64,000 bases of DNA, taken from assembly GCA_031278095.1 (NCBI GenBank), contig JAITLC010000011.1:1-64000 (forward strand). The letters run 5' to 3'. The notes beneath the pieces are model-generated. The model was given only the letters and a program-made list of their open reading frames with translations. It had not been told where the DNA came from and searched no databases. The position numbers and the translations under genes were made by a program. Numbering within the stretch: the first letter of the stretch is position 1; each line of letters begins with the position of its first letter. Below are positions 19,701-25,324 of this stretch, one piece after another. The DNA comes from Treponema sp. (GTDB taxonomy: Bacteria > Spirochaetota > Spirochaetia > Treponematales > Breznakiellaceae).

Positions 19701-21165
19701 TAATGAGATTGGAGAAACGATAGATACGGTTCCCCCCAGGATCAACTATGCCCTGGCACTGCCCCAGAGAAGTCAAATTTTCTTTCAGGTTTCAGAGCCT
19801 CTGGTAAGTATTGCCGGTAAGGATATGTTCTTCTCGTTCACGCGGCTCAGCGACGCTTTTACCACGCGGCTGAGGCTGGATCAGGTCCGTAAGGTTTCCG
19901 ATACCGAATATCTTCTCTATCTGGATGAGCCCCTGGGTCTTGAAGATCTTCTTACAGGAAACGCGGGTTTTGCCATCTCCGATGCCGCCGATCTCGCGGT
20001 GCGGGCCTATGATGTGAATAACTTCTATCCCGATGCGCCCATGTACCCGTCGCCCGCCTATCCTGTGAATTGGGATTATACAGAGTATAGATCGGTACTC
20101 TACGAAGACAGGCACCAGGGTATCATGATTCCGCAAAACCGTTTCTTTGATGATACCGGGATCAATCCTGATCACGGTCAATCTCACCGGGCTACGGATA
20201 TGCTCATATCTCTGCCCCCCGCAGCCGCGAATGACAGTAACTACTTTATATGGCCTGTCTGGGCGCGGGATAACGAAACTGCCCGTCCTGAAACTTCAGA
20301 CTTCTGGTCCGCGCAGGAGACTGATTTCGGTCTCGTGTGGGAATTTTCAGGCAGGGGAATTCTGCAGCACAGGGATATTACCATTCAGGCTCGTTTGAAC
20401 CCGGTCTTCTCCATTCAGGCCGCAGGCAATACGTATGGCAACTACAACATGGAAGTCTACTATACCAATCCTCTGGATGAGTTCCGCTCCCGCGATATAC
20501 ATAGTTCCATCGGACTCTGGCTGCCGCCCTTCAGGCCCGAGTGGGTATACAATGAGACGACAAACAGATATGACACGAGAACTGCGTATTCAAACCTGGT
20601 TCCCTGGCCGCACATGTCCTTATATGGAGCTCATGACACCGGAGTTGCAGGCGGCCGGCCCGTGGACAACAACCGTATTCTTTTCAATTTCGGTCTCAAC
20701 AAGGAGCTTTATAAGGATCGCGAATACCTGGACTTCTTCTTCCTCTTCAGGGATCCTGCGGGCAGCGCTTCTCCCATGTATGCGGGAAGGCTTGACATAC
20801 CCAGGGGCGCCGAAGTTCCCATAGACTGGTACAGGAAAATAAAACCTTTCACCGTGGAAGTGCATACTACTACCATCCAGAGAGGCGGGGTAACGATACT
20901 CAACAATGTTATTAATCCTACCAGGGGAGAGCAGGTCTATGTTAACTATAACATGACTCGTTCCGGCAGGGTTACCATTCAGGTCTTTACCCTGGACGGG
21001 AATCTGGTAAAGTCTCTGCGCAGGGAAAACCGCGCCGCAGGCGAATACCGGGAAGCCTGGGACGGAACCAACAGGGGTGGAAGGCCCGTAGCCAGAGGCA
21101 TGTACTTCATTCGGGTAGTTGGCCCCGATATAGACGAGATCCGCAAGGTAATGGTTGTAAAATAA
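10795..21165 (+). CDS. giant beta-strand-repeat surface protein with FlgD-like C-terminus
   Basis: A 3456-residue secreted or outer-surface protein. Residues 1-20 are a signal peptide (MKKFCTVLTFLVFCAAAGWG). About 25-2430 are low-complexity Gly/Thr/Ser/Asn/Val repeats (patterns such as GGNLTVSGGTLTF) that should fold as a long right-handed beta-helix like filamentous-haemagglutinin adhesins. About 2430-3350 are more complex and aromatic-rich. The last 80 residues form a FlgD/T9SS-type Ig-like fold (AWDGTNRGGRPVARGMYF) ending DEIRKVMVVK. Recent internal duplications are visible in the DNA. Cysteine is almost absent after the signal peptide. A likely role is adhesion or a surface layer; the substrate is unknown. 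No autotransporter beta-barrel is seen. The stop overlaps the era start (TAATG). Confidence 0.8.
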   Translation: MKKFCTVLTFLVFCAAAGWGVNYTWTGGGSTGAWNETTNWDAAGVPDFSTTGTGDTLTINRTGSRDFTAPGSFTIGSITVTAGTFTTGANTITVGSGFSVDVTGSVTATGSTVILNGGGTIDLGGSSLNAVEVAGGTWTVSSGTGTLNATSTVLAGGSLDTSGTTGTVALGNLSITAAASTLTLAGTETLTPLSVGGTVVFTGGTDLGGITGFNNLTISGGGHTVPGALTVTGDLTVDTTLTLGDDSTVGGNLTVSGTLTNGSYTLGVTGDVGGAGLIEGTGQVTVGGNWTDTRVNGTDKPPVELTGATGNITQGTGGFDVLTVSGSYTAINSLTVETLDITGLLDSNGNNLTISASPGTLSFSGTLRLRGSETISGAANFNGTVEYYNTTASTVPTGYTYKDLTFTGGNIWTVAAPLAPTGTLTIAAGTTLNMSNYSLSYATLAGGGTLAGLPAASLPNPIPTNVIYGALVLDGGTAYTTTGSDDLRFDTIDVPSGSTLSTNGVAMTQSGTVGTNDIKGNVTAASGISLTGNTGLVANLTAATGDITLAGTTTLTGGVTLTASGGSISLAAVTGGSNDLTLSSGGAVSSSGTISTSGTVSVTVTGTGAPGITLNNTSNAIGTFTADTSAGGGTIALVNSTALILGNVNAGTGNVSLTSGGAVTQTGSTAVTAGALTLGGSSATFTLNQSNNDVDTLQTDTAYPVDITFVDTDGFSLAAGFQASTSLSFTANGSITMNGTIATPSLTLGSGTTNLELNGNNITGPDADADIANGGIITFTNGTESLGTTGTALDTLGGTVIFGGGTGFAGYTTFTNLTLNGGTHVVNAGTGDITVNGTLTIGSSGALTLDGANMTGPDADADIANGGIITFTNGTESLGSTGPGQLDTLGGTVIFLDGVDLRGITGFNILELRNGIHTPSAAIVVSGTLSIGDGIGLAGSAGLTLAANSSALNLELYSPDGILDFAGFDFNVTGTVVNNGTIRLLGRETLTWLPGNMSGSGTTIFYGTANSDNRLAGLTKFYHLTIEVGAHTNTTAGAALTIGGNLLVSSGSLTLGTNTGNVTSRVTGNVTVEDATLTIPANNTLEVSGSATNGAAGTGARKIELSAGTSVMTVGGDWNIADLDANSGSTVTFNSAVSAAITTNDQNFGNIVVYAGGVTKTVTGEINTQSDLTVTAGALVSDAGISGSKTENSIGGNLLIDGGTFTVSSYSENTIGGNLTVSSGTLTFSADNDTGITGNLTVSGGTLTFSADNDTDITGYAVVSDGSLILNGTTDITGSSGGISMALSGGTVTIPDNSAVTVSGAVTMSGSTATLAGPTVSSQFGALSARSISQAVTAGNKITGKLHITTVEGIDLRGSNTATELSLDNDPGTGGIQLTNTAALILVTAAATGAGIIDIDNTGTMSVTGNVTTGTGNITLASSGSLTMGSSVTVETTGTITLESDGAMAVVSGTAINSGTIYIQPKTASTNIYINNNGTGLYVPSALLEALSTSEVYIGHPSGTGSFGIGGQGAIGAGSGLDYHLTLRSPDATNAGSMSFNFINSSDTFSLANGRNFTINTNDMPVAHSGSSTSDIALSGSGTLVITSGSVGASVSRLTGSVPNLGPVTLTMGAGFYFGNTTALAIVGDIEGSSNANAGDIDITCSSSITLNNGSAAADGSRTDILASNITLTGTGTGTAGTITLGSYANLVGVAVTIQLTDTGAMGGITQNANGIINASNTVSISASGGNVIQNNSASIGGGNTVSLTANTGNITQNGSASIGGGNTVSLTAAAGNVTQTVNTTAISGDTVTVSAGGGISLIGHDGSGSDNTVNILHLSNSTNGNITYIGEAGSGGTITLDARNTAAGGTVSVTAVTGNIAVAHDITYGAGPVISSSSGAISITAGTGNIGTDSYSGSSIGSGGGDITLLASEGTVTVDSAESDAIVSGGGNISLNNGIDADSITLHRNVVSGTAAGGNIDFYKPVIIGNTVSVTTGTGAGNISFHDTVEQISSALSTGEYSLTLTAGTGNIVLNGIKEENSKRIGDFEVTSAVDVTLTANKPVFTNSTIEIEHTGLFTQNDGANIDVSNGGFHQTSNTGTSRIGANIAVSGLIGDIINSETSWGIGFNNSIELHVDDAVVVMTSRGGDIVLGGAHKLSPVASSAITGTALRHITLEADDGTYTNGNSHDITINSNMGFGGTIGNVVVVNVNRLEVEGTVNAVSFTQQSADGDGTNSALSWFKEVQNYSGNFSFNGNALNIENAMSVTGTTTIVNTGIFAVLDTSGSYAADSAATAGTVTLGDKLTVSGVTINNGIITAGPITGGAAAEFQDNYYGSGTLVGNTSQNPSLVFKGVVTVFEHFIHNGDKLVFSREGDQSFKVLDPIADFTLDSPGGILQLVNDAGVLCTDTTSPSHIIQNTSDPVLEIAAGVLDPNKLWPTEPKKLWTMGSRTTETEVFFGQAGTLRFSGVPPNQGGDAKELIVRGDMLLRGGSSPAAAFKVESVMNTPASPSGGLPDYTQTAWISLIDGNTRIGPDSTLINSSTHSVLFNAKPWDITLNFRADNLGAVYLEAPVPVGGLAFTGSLAESVLSFRSDVHFQGSVAFGEGRTIDPVPSGYGYSTEGYLTIGGTQYFYNRTVIVNGSWINRRTDAKPGFRSMSQNADYDGDEAEREGRRSRVIFRGRETYIVGNSDWWIFEAVADENPLFSSNGGMMIFFSPFRNNMIGPFHKVEYLFRVLGPSGVPAVIPVNPDPSDTSGQSLDSASNRHEWITISKIWNWNSTKPEPWDYPPDNLHQDPDPPDMTKWNLWPSREKFWDFDLRNSARLDINRVRIFYSHSIRRIPVPGPNDPDGRIVQADSSQGLYYESKGYWEGYFDVNWIRMDSFYYSFTEDSNRNGRIDRIRIQAAYELMGKADAFSEFDIEVEDYEVDASRGFRGYERVETMPNRDGIYMYLKEKDYNDTGAILKWKVVKNDSLFETITGSTRIGRVNEIGETIDTVPPRINYALALPQRSQIFFQVSEPLVSIAGKDMFFSFTRLSDAFTTRLRLDQVRKVSDTEYLLYLDEPLGLEDLLTGNAGFAISDAADLAVRAYDVNNFYPDAPMYPSPAYPVNWDYTEYRSVLYEDRHQGIMIPQNRFFDDTGINPDHGQSHRATDMLISLPPAAANDSNYFIWPVWARDNETARPETSDFWSAQETDFGLVWEFSGRGILQHRDITIQARLNPVFSIQAAGNTYGNYNMEVYYTNPLDEFRSRDIHSSIGLWLPPFRPEWVYNETTNRYDTRTAYSNLVPWPHMSLYGAHDTGVAGGRPVDNNRILFNFGLNKELYKDREYLDFFFLFRDPAGSASPMYAGRLDIPRGAEVPIDWYRKIKPFTVEVHTTTIQRGGVTILNNVINPTRGEQVYVNYNMTRSGRVTIQVFTLDGNLVKSLRRENRAAGEYREAWDGTNRGGRPVARGMYFIRVVGPDIDEIRKVMVVK
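13081..13156 (+). repeat. 76-bp exact internal duplication, copy 1
   Basis: Identical to 13357-13432, offset 276 bp (92 codons, in frame). It encodes a stretch beginning TGPDADADIANGG. Exact identity indicates a recent duplication or gene conversion. Confidence 0.9.
13357..13432 (+). repeat. 76-bp exact internal duplication, copy 2
   Basis: Second copy of the 76-bp segment, after which the sequences diverge but stay recognisably similar through TGGATACTCTGGGCGGGACG. Confidence 0.9.
14444..14571 (+). repeat. tandem repeat in the giant surface gene
   Basis: Two near-identical units of about 63 bp (AATCTTACGGTCAGCRGCGG followed by ACATTGACYTTCTCCGCCGA and a short tail) encode a GNLTVSxGTLTFSADNDT motif, one beta-helix coil per unit. 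Confidence 0.8.
16000..16122 (+). repeat. tandem repeat (SASIGGGNTVSL units)
   Basis: A segment of about 42 bp beginning AGCGCTTCGATCGGCGGAGG occurs twice, encoding NSASIGGGNTVSLTA / GSASIGGGNTVSLTA. Confidence 0.8.
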
Positions 21166-22070
21166 TGACCGGAGTGAAAAAGGCGGCCCTCGTAGTGATT
21201 GTCGGGCGGCCTTCCACCGGAAAGTCCACGCTCCTCAACCGCCTCTGCGGAGAGAAGGTGGCTATCGTAAGCCCTGTGCCGCAGACGACACGGAACGCCA
21301 TCAGAGGTATTGTAAACCGGGAGCAGGGCCAGCTTGTCTTTGTCGATACTCCCGGCCGTCATGTGTCCGGGGAAAAGTTCAACAGAAAACTCATGGAAGT
21401 AGGGGAACGTTCCATTGGAGAGGCCGATATTGTCCTCTATATGCTGGATGCCTCCCGTATGCCGGCAGAGGAAGAAGAGGCTATTGTTTCGCTTGTCGCG
21501 CCCCTCAGGGGAAAAATGGTGTTTGCGGTAAACAAGATCGACGCTCCCCGTGCAGACCCGCAAGCCCTGTTGAATTTTCTGAATGAAAAGATCGGCTCCG
21601 TTGAAGATGAACGTTTTTTTAAAATTTCCGCGTTGAAGAATGAAGGCGTAGAATCCCTGTTGGACTGTCTCTTTTCCCTTGCACCGGAAGGAGACGCGTT
21701 CTACCCGGAAGAATTTTATACCGATCAGGAAGTGTCATTCAGAATTGCAGAGATTATACGGGAGAAGGCCATCAGGCATCTCAGGCAGGAGATTCCCCAT
21801 TCAATCTATGTTGATGTGGCGGATGCGGAATTGAAAACCCTTCCTGAAGGCGGACAGAAACTCTGGGTGCGGGCTTTCATCCTGACGGAACGGGAATCGC
21901 AGAAAGGTATGGTCATCGGCAAGGGCGGCGCCCTGATAAAACAGATACGGCTTGAAGCCCTCAAGGATCTCAAGCATATATTTGACTGGAAACTTGAACT
22001 GGATCTGCGTGTTAAGACCGCCCATGACTGGCGGCATAACGATGCCACCCTGCGCAGGATTATTGTTTAA
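21165..22070 (+). CDS. era: GTPase Era, 30S ribosome assembly factor
   Basis: A 301-residue Era GTPase. G1 is GRPSTGKST near residue 14 (most bacteria have GRPNVGKST), G2 in PVPQTTRN, G3 VDTPGRH, G4 NKID near 124, G5 SALKNEG. The C-terminal KH domain carries GKGGALIKQI near 250 and binds the 3' end of 16S rRNA. It is essential for 30S maturation. Its ATG shares a base with the stop of the giant surface gene (TAATG), with no separate ribosome site apparent, so translation may depend on termination of the 10-kb upstream gene unless an internal promoter exists. Confidence 0.93.
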   Translation: MTGVKKAALVVIVGRPSTGKSTLLNRLCGEKVAIVSPVPQTTRNAIRGIVNREQGQLVFVDTPGRHVSGEKFNRKLMEVGERSIGEADIVLYMLDASRMPAEEEEAIVSLVAPLRGKMVFAVNKIDAPRADPQALLNFLNEKIGSVEDERFFKISALKNEGVESLLDCLFSLAPEGDAFYPEEFYTDQEVSFRIAEIIREKAIRHLRQEIPHSIYVDVADAELKTLPEGGQKLWVRAFILTERESQKGMVIGKGGALIKQIRLEALKDLKHIFDWKLELDLRVKTAHDWRHNDATLRRIIV

Positions 22071-22127
22071 TTTCCCGCTCTTTAGGCTAAACCCGATCCG
22101 CATGTGTCTACATTACGGAATTATACC

Positions 22128-22188
22128 TGAGCCTGTTCCAAAACCGTGCGCGTTTAGCGCACAGTCAATTAGTTTTGGAACAGGCTCA
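22128..22188. repeat. dispersed hairpin, GAGGCTGTTCC family, copy 4 (perfect arms)
   Basis: Best-preserved copy: TGAGCCTGTTCCAAAAC (22128-22144) and its exact reverse complement (22172-22188), 17 bp each. An inner hairpin GTGCGC-GTTTA-GCGCAC lies at 22046+100 to 22162, i.e. 22146-22162. It sits between convergent era and thrH and contains the thrH stop codon. It could act as a bidirectional terminator. Confidence 0.9.
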
Positions 22189-22789
22189 CCTGTAAAAACG
22201 TTTCTATCCGTGACAGAAAATCCTCATAGGTATCCACACAGGGAACATCGCTCTCGATCTGCCGGATCTTTTCAGGAGCACGGAAGAGACAGCCGGCATT
22301 GGCCTCCCGGATCATCGCAAGATCGTTGAAGGAATCCCCCGCGGCAAAGACCTGCAGGTTTATCGACTTGAAAGCCCTGACCGCTTCCCGCTTCCCGTTT
22401 TCCTGGCGGAGTCTGTAGCCGCAGATTTTCCCGTCGGGGGCGGTTTCAAGATTGTTGCAGAAGAGAGTGGGGTAGCCGAGTTTTGCCATAAGCGGTTTTG
22501 CAAACTGTTCAAAGGTATCGGAAAGTATGACGAGCTGGGTTTGTTCCCGTATCTTCGCTGTAAATTCCGCCGCGCCGGGCAGGGGATCAAGAGTGCCGAT
22601 AACCTTCTGAATGTCGGGCAGACGGAGGGAATTCTTCTCAAGAATATCAAGCCTAAAACGCATGAGTTTGTTGTAATCGGGTTCGTCCCGTGTAGTCCGC
22701 CTCAGTTCGGGAATCCCGGTAGCTTCGGAAAATGCAATCCAGATTTCGGGTATCAGTACCCCTTCAAGATCAAGGCATACCAGTTTCAT
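22169..22789 (-). CDS. thrH: phosphoserine phosphatase / homoserine phosphotransferase ThrH
   Basis: A 206-residue HAD hydrolase very like Pseudomonas ThrH. Motif I is DLEGVLIPEIW (nucleophile Asp7, with Glu9 where most HADs have Asp, as in ThrH), the substrate stretch is TTRDEPDYNKLMRFR, motif II is ILSDTF, and motif III/IV is AAGDSFNDLAMI. ThrH dephosphorylates phosphoserine and can transfer the phosphate to homoserine. Start ATG 22789 with GAGGAGG upstream. The last codons (Ser-Leu-Phe-Gln-Asn-stop) are encoded by the intergenic hairpin, so the native C-terminus appears to have been replaced or extended by that repeat. Confidence 0.9.
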   Translation of the reverse strand: MKLVCLDLEGVLIPEIWIAFSEATGIPELRRTTRDEPDYNKLMRFRLDILEKNSLRLPDIQKVIGTLDPLPGAAEFTAKIREQTQLVILSDTFEQFAKPLMAKLGYPTLFCNNLETAPDGKICGYRLRQENGKREAVRAFKSINLQVFAAGDSFNDLAMIREANAGCLFRAPEKIRQIESDVPCVDTYEDFLSRIETFLQVSLFQN

Positions 22790-22864
22790 GCGTCCTCCTC
22801 AGGACAACATATCATATCTGCAAAAAAAATTCTAACCCTAAAAATTACAAGAGCCTGAAAAAAT

Positions 22865-22914
22865 GAAGAACCCAGGAGCAAGCTCCGGGGTATGAACCCA
22901 GGCCTGCGAATCAA
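22865..22914. repeat. 'CCCAGGAGCAAG' hairpin element, copy 1
   Basis: ACCCAGGAGC-AA-GCTCCGGGGT hairpin followed by ACCCAGGCCTGCGAATCAA. The same arrangement recurs at 37938-37968 and 38068-38108. It lies upstream of birA. Confidence 0.7.
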
Positions 22915-22953
22915 CCGGGCTTTGAAACCGGCTCGAACATGAAACGGTTTTCA

Positions 22954-22970
22954 TGCTATCATCATGGCGG
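22954..22970 (+). promoter_or_regulatory. birA extended -10 promoter; leaderless
   Basis: TGC-TATCAT ends at 22962, eight bases before ATG 22971, with a weak -35 (TCGAAC) 18 bp upstream. No Shine-Dalgarno spacing is possible on so short a leader. Confidence 0.55.
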
Positions 22971-23762
22971 ATGAAGCAGCTTGACATTAAAAATCCCTTT
23001 GGCGCTCCGGTGTGGCATGAGGAGAAGGTGGGCAGCACCATGGATGAAAGCCGCCGTCTTGCAGCGGAAGGGGCGCCGCACGGTACGGTTATCAGCGCAG
23101 GTTTTCAGGAGGCAGGCCGGGGCCGCATCAGGACACGTCCGTGGAAAGGCAACGCGGGAGAAAGCCTCGCCTTTACGATCCTCCTCCGTTTCGGGAGCAT
23201 AGAGAAAATTCCTGCCGCCTTTACGCTGAGGGCCGCCCTTGCGCTGCTTCTTGCGCTGGAAGACTTTGCCCCGCCCCTGAAAGGCAGGATTCTCGTAAAG
23301 TGGCCCAACGACATCATGATTACCCTGCCTTCCGGACGGCGCAAGGCGGCGGGAATACTTTCCGAGTCCGACGGAAAGACCGTGTACACAGGCATCGGGG
23401 TGAATGTGGCGCAGTCTGCCTTTCCTCCGGAACTGCAGGACAAGGCGGTAAGCATCGGCTCTGCCCTGAAGGAGTACCATGTTAAGGCGGGCGTGCTGAA
23501 TTCGTTTGTGCTGCTGGAAAAAATTCTCCTCAGGCTTCACGCGGAAAACGAGGATGGAAGCCCCGCCTGGAAAGACCGTCTTGAAGCGCGGCTCTACCGC
23601 AGGGGCGAAGAAGTGTGTTTCTTCCCCGGACCTGCGGAGACTACCGAAGAGTTGACAGGGATACTGCAGGGCGTCACTCCCGAAGGCGGCCTCATAATCC
23701 TCCCCAAAGGAAAAACAGAACCTGAATCCTTCATTACAGGTGAACTGAAACTTTACGAATAG
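22971..23762 (+). CDS. birA: biotin--[acetyl-CoA-carboxylase] ligase
   Basis: A 263-residue biotin protein ligase that activates biotin as biotinyl-AMP and attaches it to carboxylase carrier domains. The biotinyl-AMP loop appears as GRGRIRTRPW near residue 50, and KWPNDIM near 108 is the catalytic lysine motif; a C-terminal SH3-like domain follows. There is no N-terminal winged helix, so this is a monofunctional (class I) ligase and not a biotin repressor. The start at 22971 fits the promoter and the conserved N-terminus; an in-frame ATG at 22953 would lie upstream of the predicted transcription start. Confidence 0.88.
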   Translation: MKQLDIKNPFGAPVWHEEKVGSTMDESRRLAAEGAPHGTVISAGFQEAGRGRIRTRPWKGNAGESLAFTILLRFGSIEKIPAAFTLRAALALLLALEDFAPPLKGRILVKWPNDIMITLPSGRRKAAGILSESDGKTVYTGIGVNVAQSAFPPELQDKAVSIGSALKEYHVKAGVLNSFVLLEKILLRLHAENEDGSPAWKDRLEARLYRRGEEVCFFPGPAETTEELTGILQGVTPEGGLIILPKGKTEPESFITGELKLYE

Positions 23763-23850
23763 GCGCTTTCCCCTTTTCCTGATGATGGAAACATGATATG
23801 CTCATTTAGTAACAGAGCCGCCGTATGGCGGCGAACAGGGCGAATAGAAT

Positions 23851-23886
23851 AGACTGTTCGGAAATTTCAGGTTCCCGGACAAGTCA
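23851..23886. repeat. dispersed hairpin, GAGGCTGTTCC superfamily (divergent copy)
   Basis: GACTGTTCGGAAATTT on the left and GGTTCCCGGACAAGTCA on the right. Upstream of it (23819-23834) is a small GCCGCC-GTAT-GGCGGC hairpin. Both lie in the leader of serS. Confidence 0.5.
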
Positions 23887-23918
23887 TTTTCCTTGAGCCT
23901 CGCGGTCCGGAGAGACAC

Positions 23919-25211
23919 ATGCTTGACTATAGGTTTATTGTAGATAATCTGGATGCGGTAAAGGCCAACATTGCCGGCCGCTTCATGAAGGCCGACGCCG
24001 ATGCGGTAGTGGAGCTTTTTAACCGCCGGACGGAACTCAGCACCCGGCTGCAGGCCCTGCAGCAGCGGCGGAACGCCAATGCCGCCGCCATGAAAGGCAA
24101 ACTGGAAAACGAGGCCCGTCAGTCTCTCGTTGCGGAGGGCAAGCGCCTCAAGGAAGAGATTGCGGCAGCGGAAACGGAACTTGCCGCGGCGGAAAAAAAT
24201 CTGGAAACCGAAGCCCGCAAAATCCCCAACATGGCCCATCCCGAAGCCCCGCCCGGGAAAGAGGACAAGGATAACCTTGAGGTAAAGCGCGTCGGGGAGC
24301 CTGTCAAATTCGGCTTTGACCCAAAGGATCATATTACGCTGGGGCAGGATCTTGACATTATCGACTTTGACTCGGGAACCAAGGTGTCCGGGGTAAAGTT
24401 TTACTACCTAAAAAATGAAGGCGTATTTCTGGAACTGGGCCTTGTGCGCTACACGCTGGATATTCTGCAGAAGAAGGGTTTTATTCCTTTTATCACTCCT
24501 GATGTTGCAAAGGAAGAGATCCTTGAGGGCATCGGTTTTAATCCCCGCGGGCCTGAGTCCAATGTCTACGCTCTGGAGGGGGAGGGTTCCTGCCTTGTCG
24601 GGACAGCAGAAATTACGCTGGGCGGCTATCATGCCAACACAATATTTTCCAAAGAGGCCCTGCCTTTGAGAATGGCGGGCCTCAGTCACTGTTTTAGGCG
24701 GGAGGCGGGGGCAGCCGGCCAGTTCAGCAAGGGCCTTTACCGGGTACACCAGTTTACCAAACTTGAAATGTTTGTGTACTGCCTCCCGGAAGATTCAGGC
24801 CGTTTCCATGAGGAACTGCGGGCCGTTGAGGAAGAGATTTTCACGGGTCTTGAGATCCCTTTCCGGGTGGTGGATACCTGTACCGGAGATTTGGGCGCGC
24901 CGGCCTACCGCAAATGGGATCTTGAAGCCTGGATGCCCGGGAGGGCAAGCTCTCCCTCGCGAAGCGGCGGTGAGTGGGGGGAGGTTACCTCCACCAGTAA
25001 CTGTACCGACTATCAGGCCCGGCGTCTCAATGTCCGTTACAAGGATGATGACGGAAAAAATAAATTCGTGCACATGCTTAACGGTACTGCCATTGCGGTC
25101 AGCCGGGGCATCATCGCCATTCTGGAAAACTTTCAGCAGGAGGACGGTTCGGTAAAGCTGCCAAAGGCTCTGGTTCCCTACTGCGGTTTTGAAACAATAA
25201 AGAGAAAATAA
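23919..25211 (+). CDS. serS: seryl-tRNA synthetase
   Basis: A 430-residue class II synthetase. The N-terminal tRNA-binding coiled coil covers about 30-105. The catalytic core has the TAEITLGGYH region, motif 2 (FRREAGAAG near 265) and motif 3 (GTAIAVSRGIIAILE near 395). Between the conserved WMPGR and GEVTSTSNCTDYQ there is an extra eight-residue Ser-rich stretch (ASSPSRSG, bases 24945-24968), where most bacterial enzymes go directly to a short GE/W-GEV turn. Start ATG 23919 with GGAGAG upstream. The gene stands alone. Confidence 0.94.
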   Translation: MLDYRFIVDNLDAVKANIAGRFMKADADAVVELFNRRTELSTRLQALQQRRNANAAAMKGKLENEARQSLVAEGKRLKEEIAAAETELAAAEKNLETEARKIPNMAHPEAPPGKEDKDNLEVKRVGEPVKFGFDPKDHITLGQDLDIIDFDSGTKVSGVKFYYLKNEGVFLELGLVRYTLDILQKKGFIPFITPDVAKEEILEGIGFNPRGPESNVYALEGEGSCLVGTAEITLGGYHANTIFSKEALPLRMAGLSHCFRREAGAAGQFSKGLYRVHQFTKLEMFVYCLPEDSGRFHEELRAVEEEIFTGLEIPFRVVDTCTGDLGAPAYRKWDLEAWMPGRASSPSRSGGEWGEVTSTSNCTDYQARRLNVRYKDDDGKNKFVHMLNGTAIAVSRGIIAILENFQQEDGSVKLPKALVPYCGFETIKRK

Positions 25212-25216
25212 CATGA

Positions 25217-25264
25217 AAACTGCCGGATCGGGCCTGCGCCAAAACCACGGCGCCCCCGAGCGCC
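25217..25264. other. GC-rich imperfect hairpin after serS
   Basis: GCCGGATCGGGCCTGCGCC pairs imperfectly with GGCGCCCCCGAGCGCCGGC around AAAACCAC. It lies just after the serS stop, without a T-run. It may be the terminator of serS. A 33-codon open frame over it is not credible as a gene. Confidence 0.5.
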
Positions 25265-25300
25265 GGCATCAACGCCCCGATATGGTAAAGGATCTCAAAC

Positions 25301-25324
25301 CAGCCGGGTTTTGAAACAGCCTCA
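25301..25324. repeat. half copy of the GAGGCTGTTCC hairpin, copy 5
   Basis: Only the right arm, GGGTTTTGAAACAGCCTCA, is recognisable. Its outermost three bases (TCA, 25322-25324) are the TGA stop codon of leuS on the opposite strand. Confidence 0.65.

Noticed and set aside
22971-23762. birA as a dual ligase/repressor
   Set aside because: No N-terminal DNA-binding domain is encoded; the protein starts directly with the ligase fold.
25213-25314. 33-codon ORF after serS
   Set aside because: It overlies a GC-rich hairpin and a repeat arm, and has no ribosome site; composition is not protein-like. The antisense frame has a membrane-like stretch but also no start.
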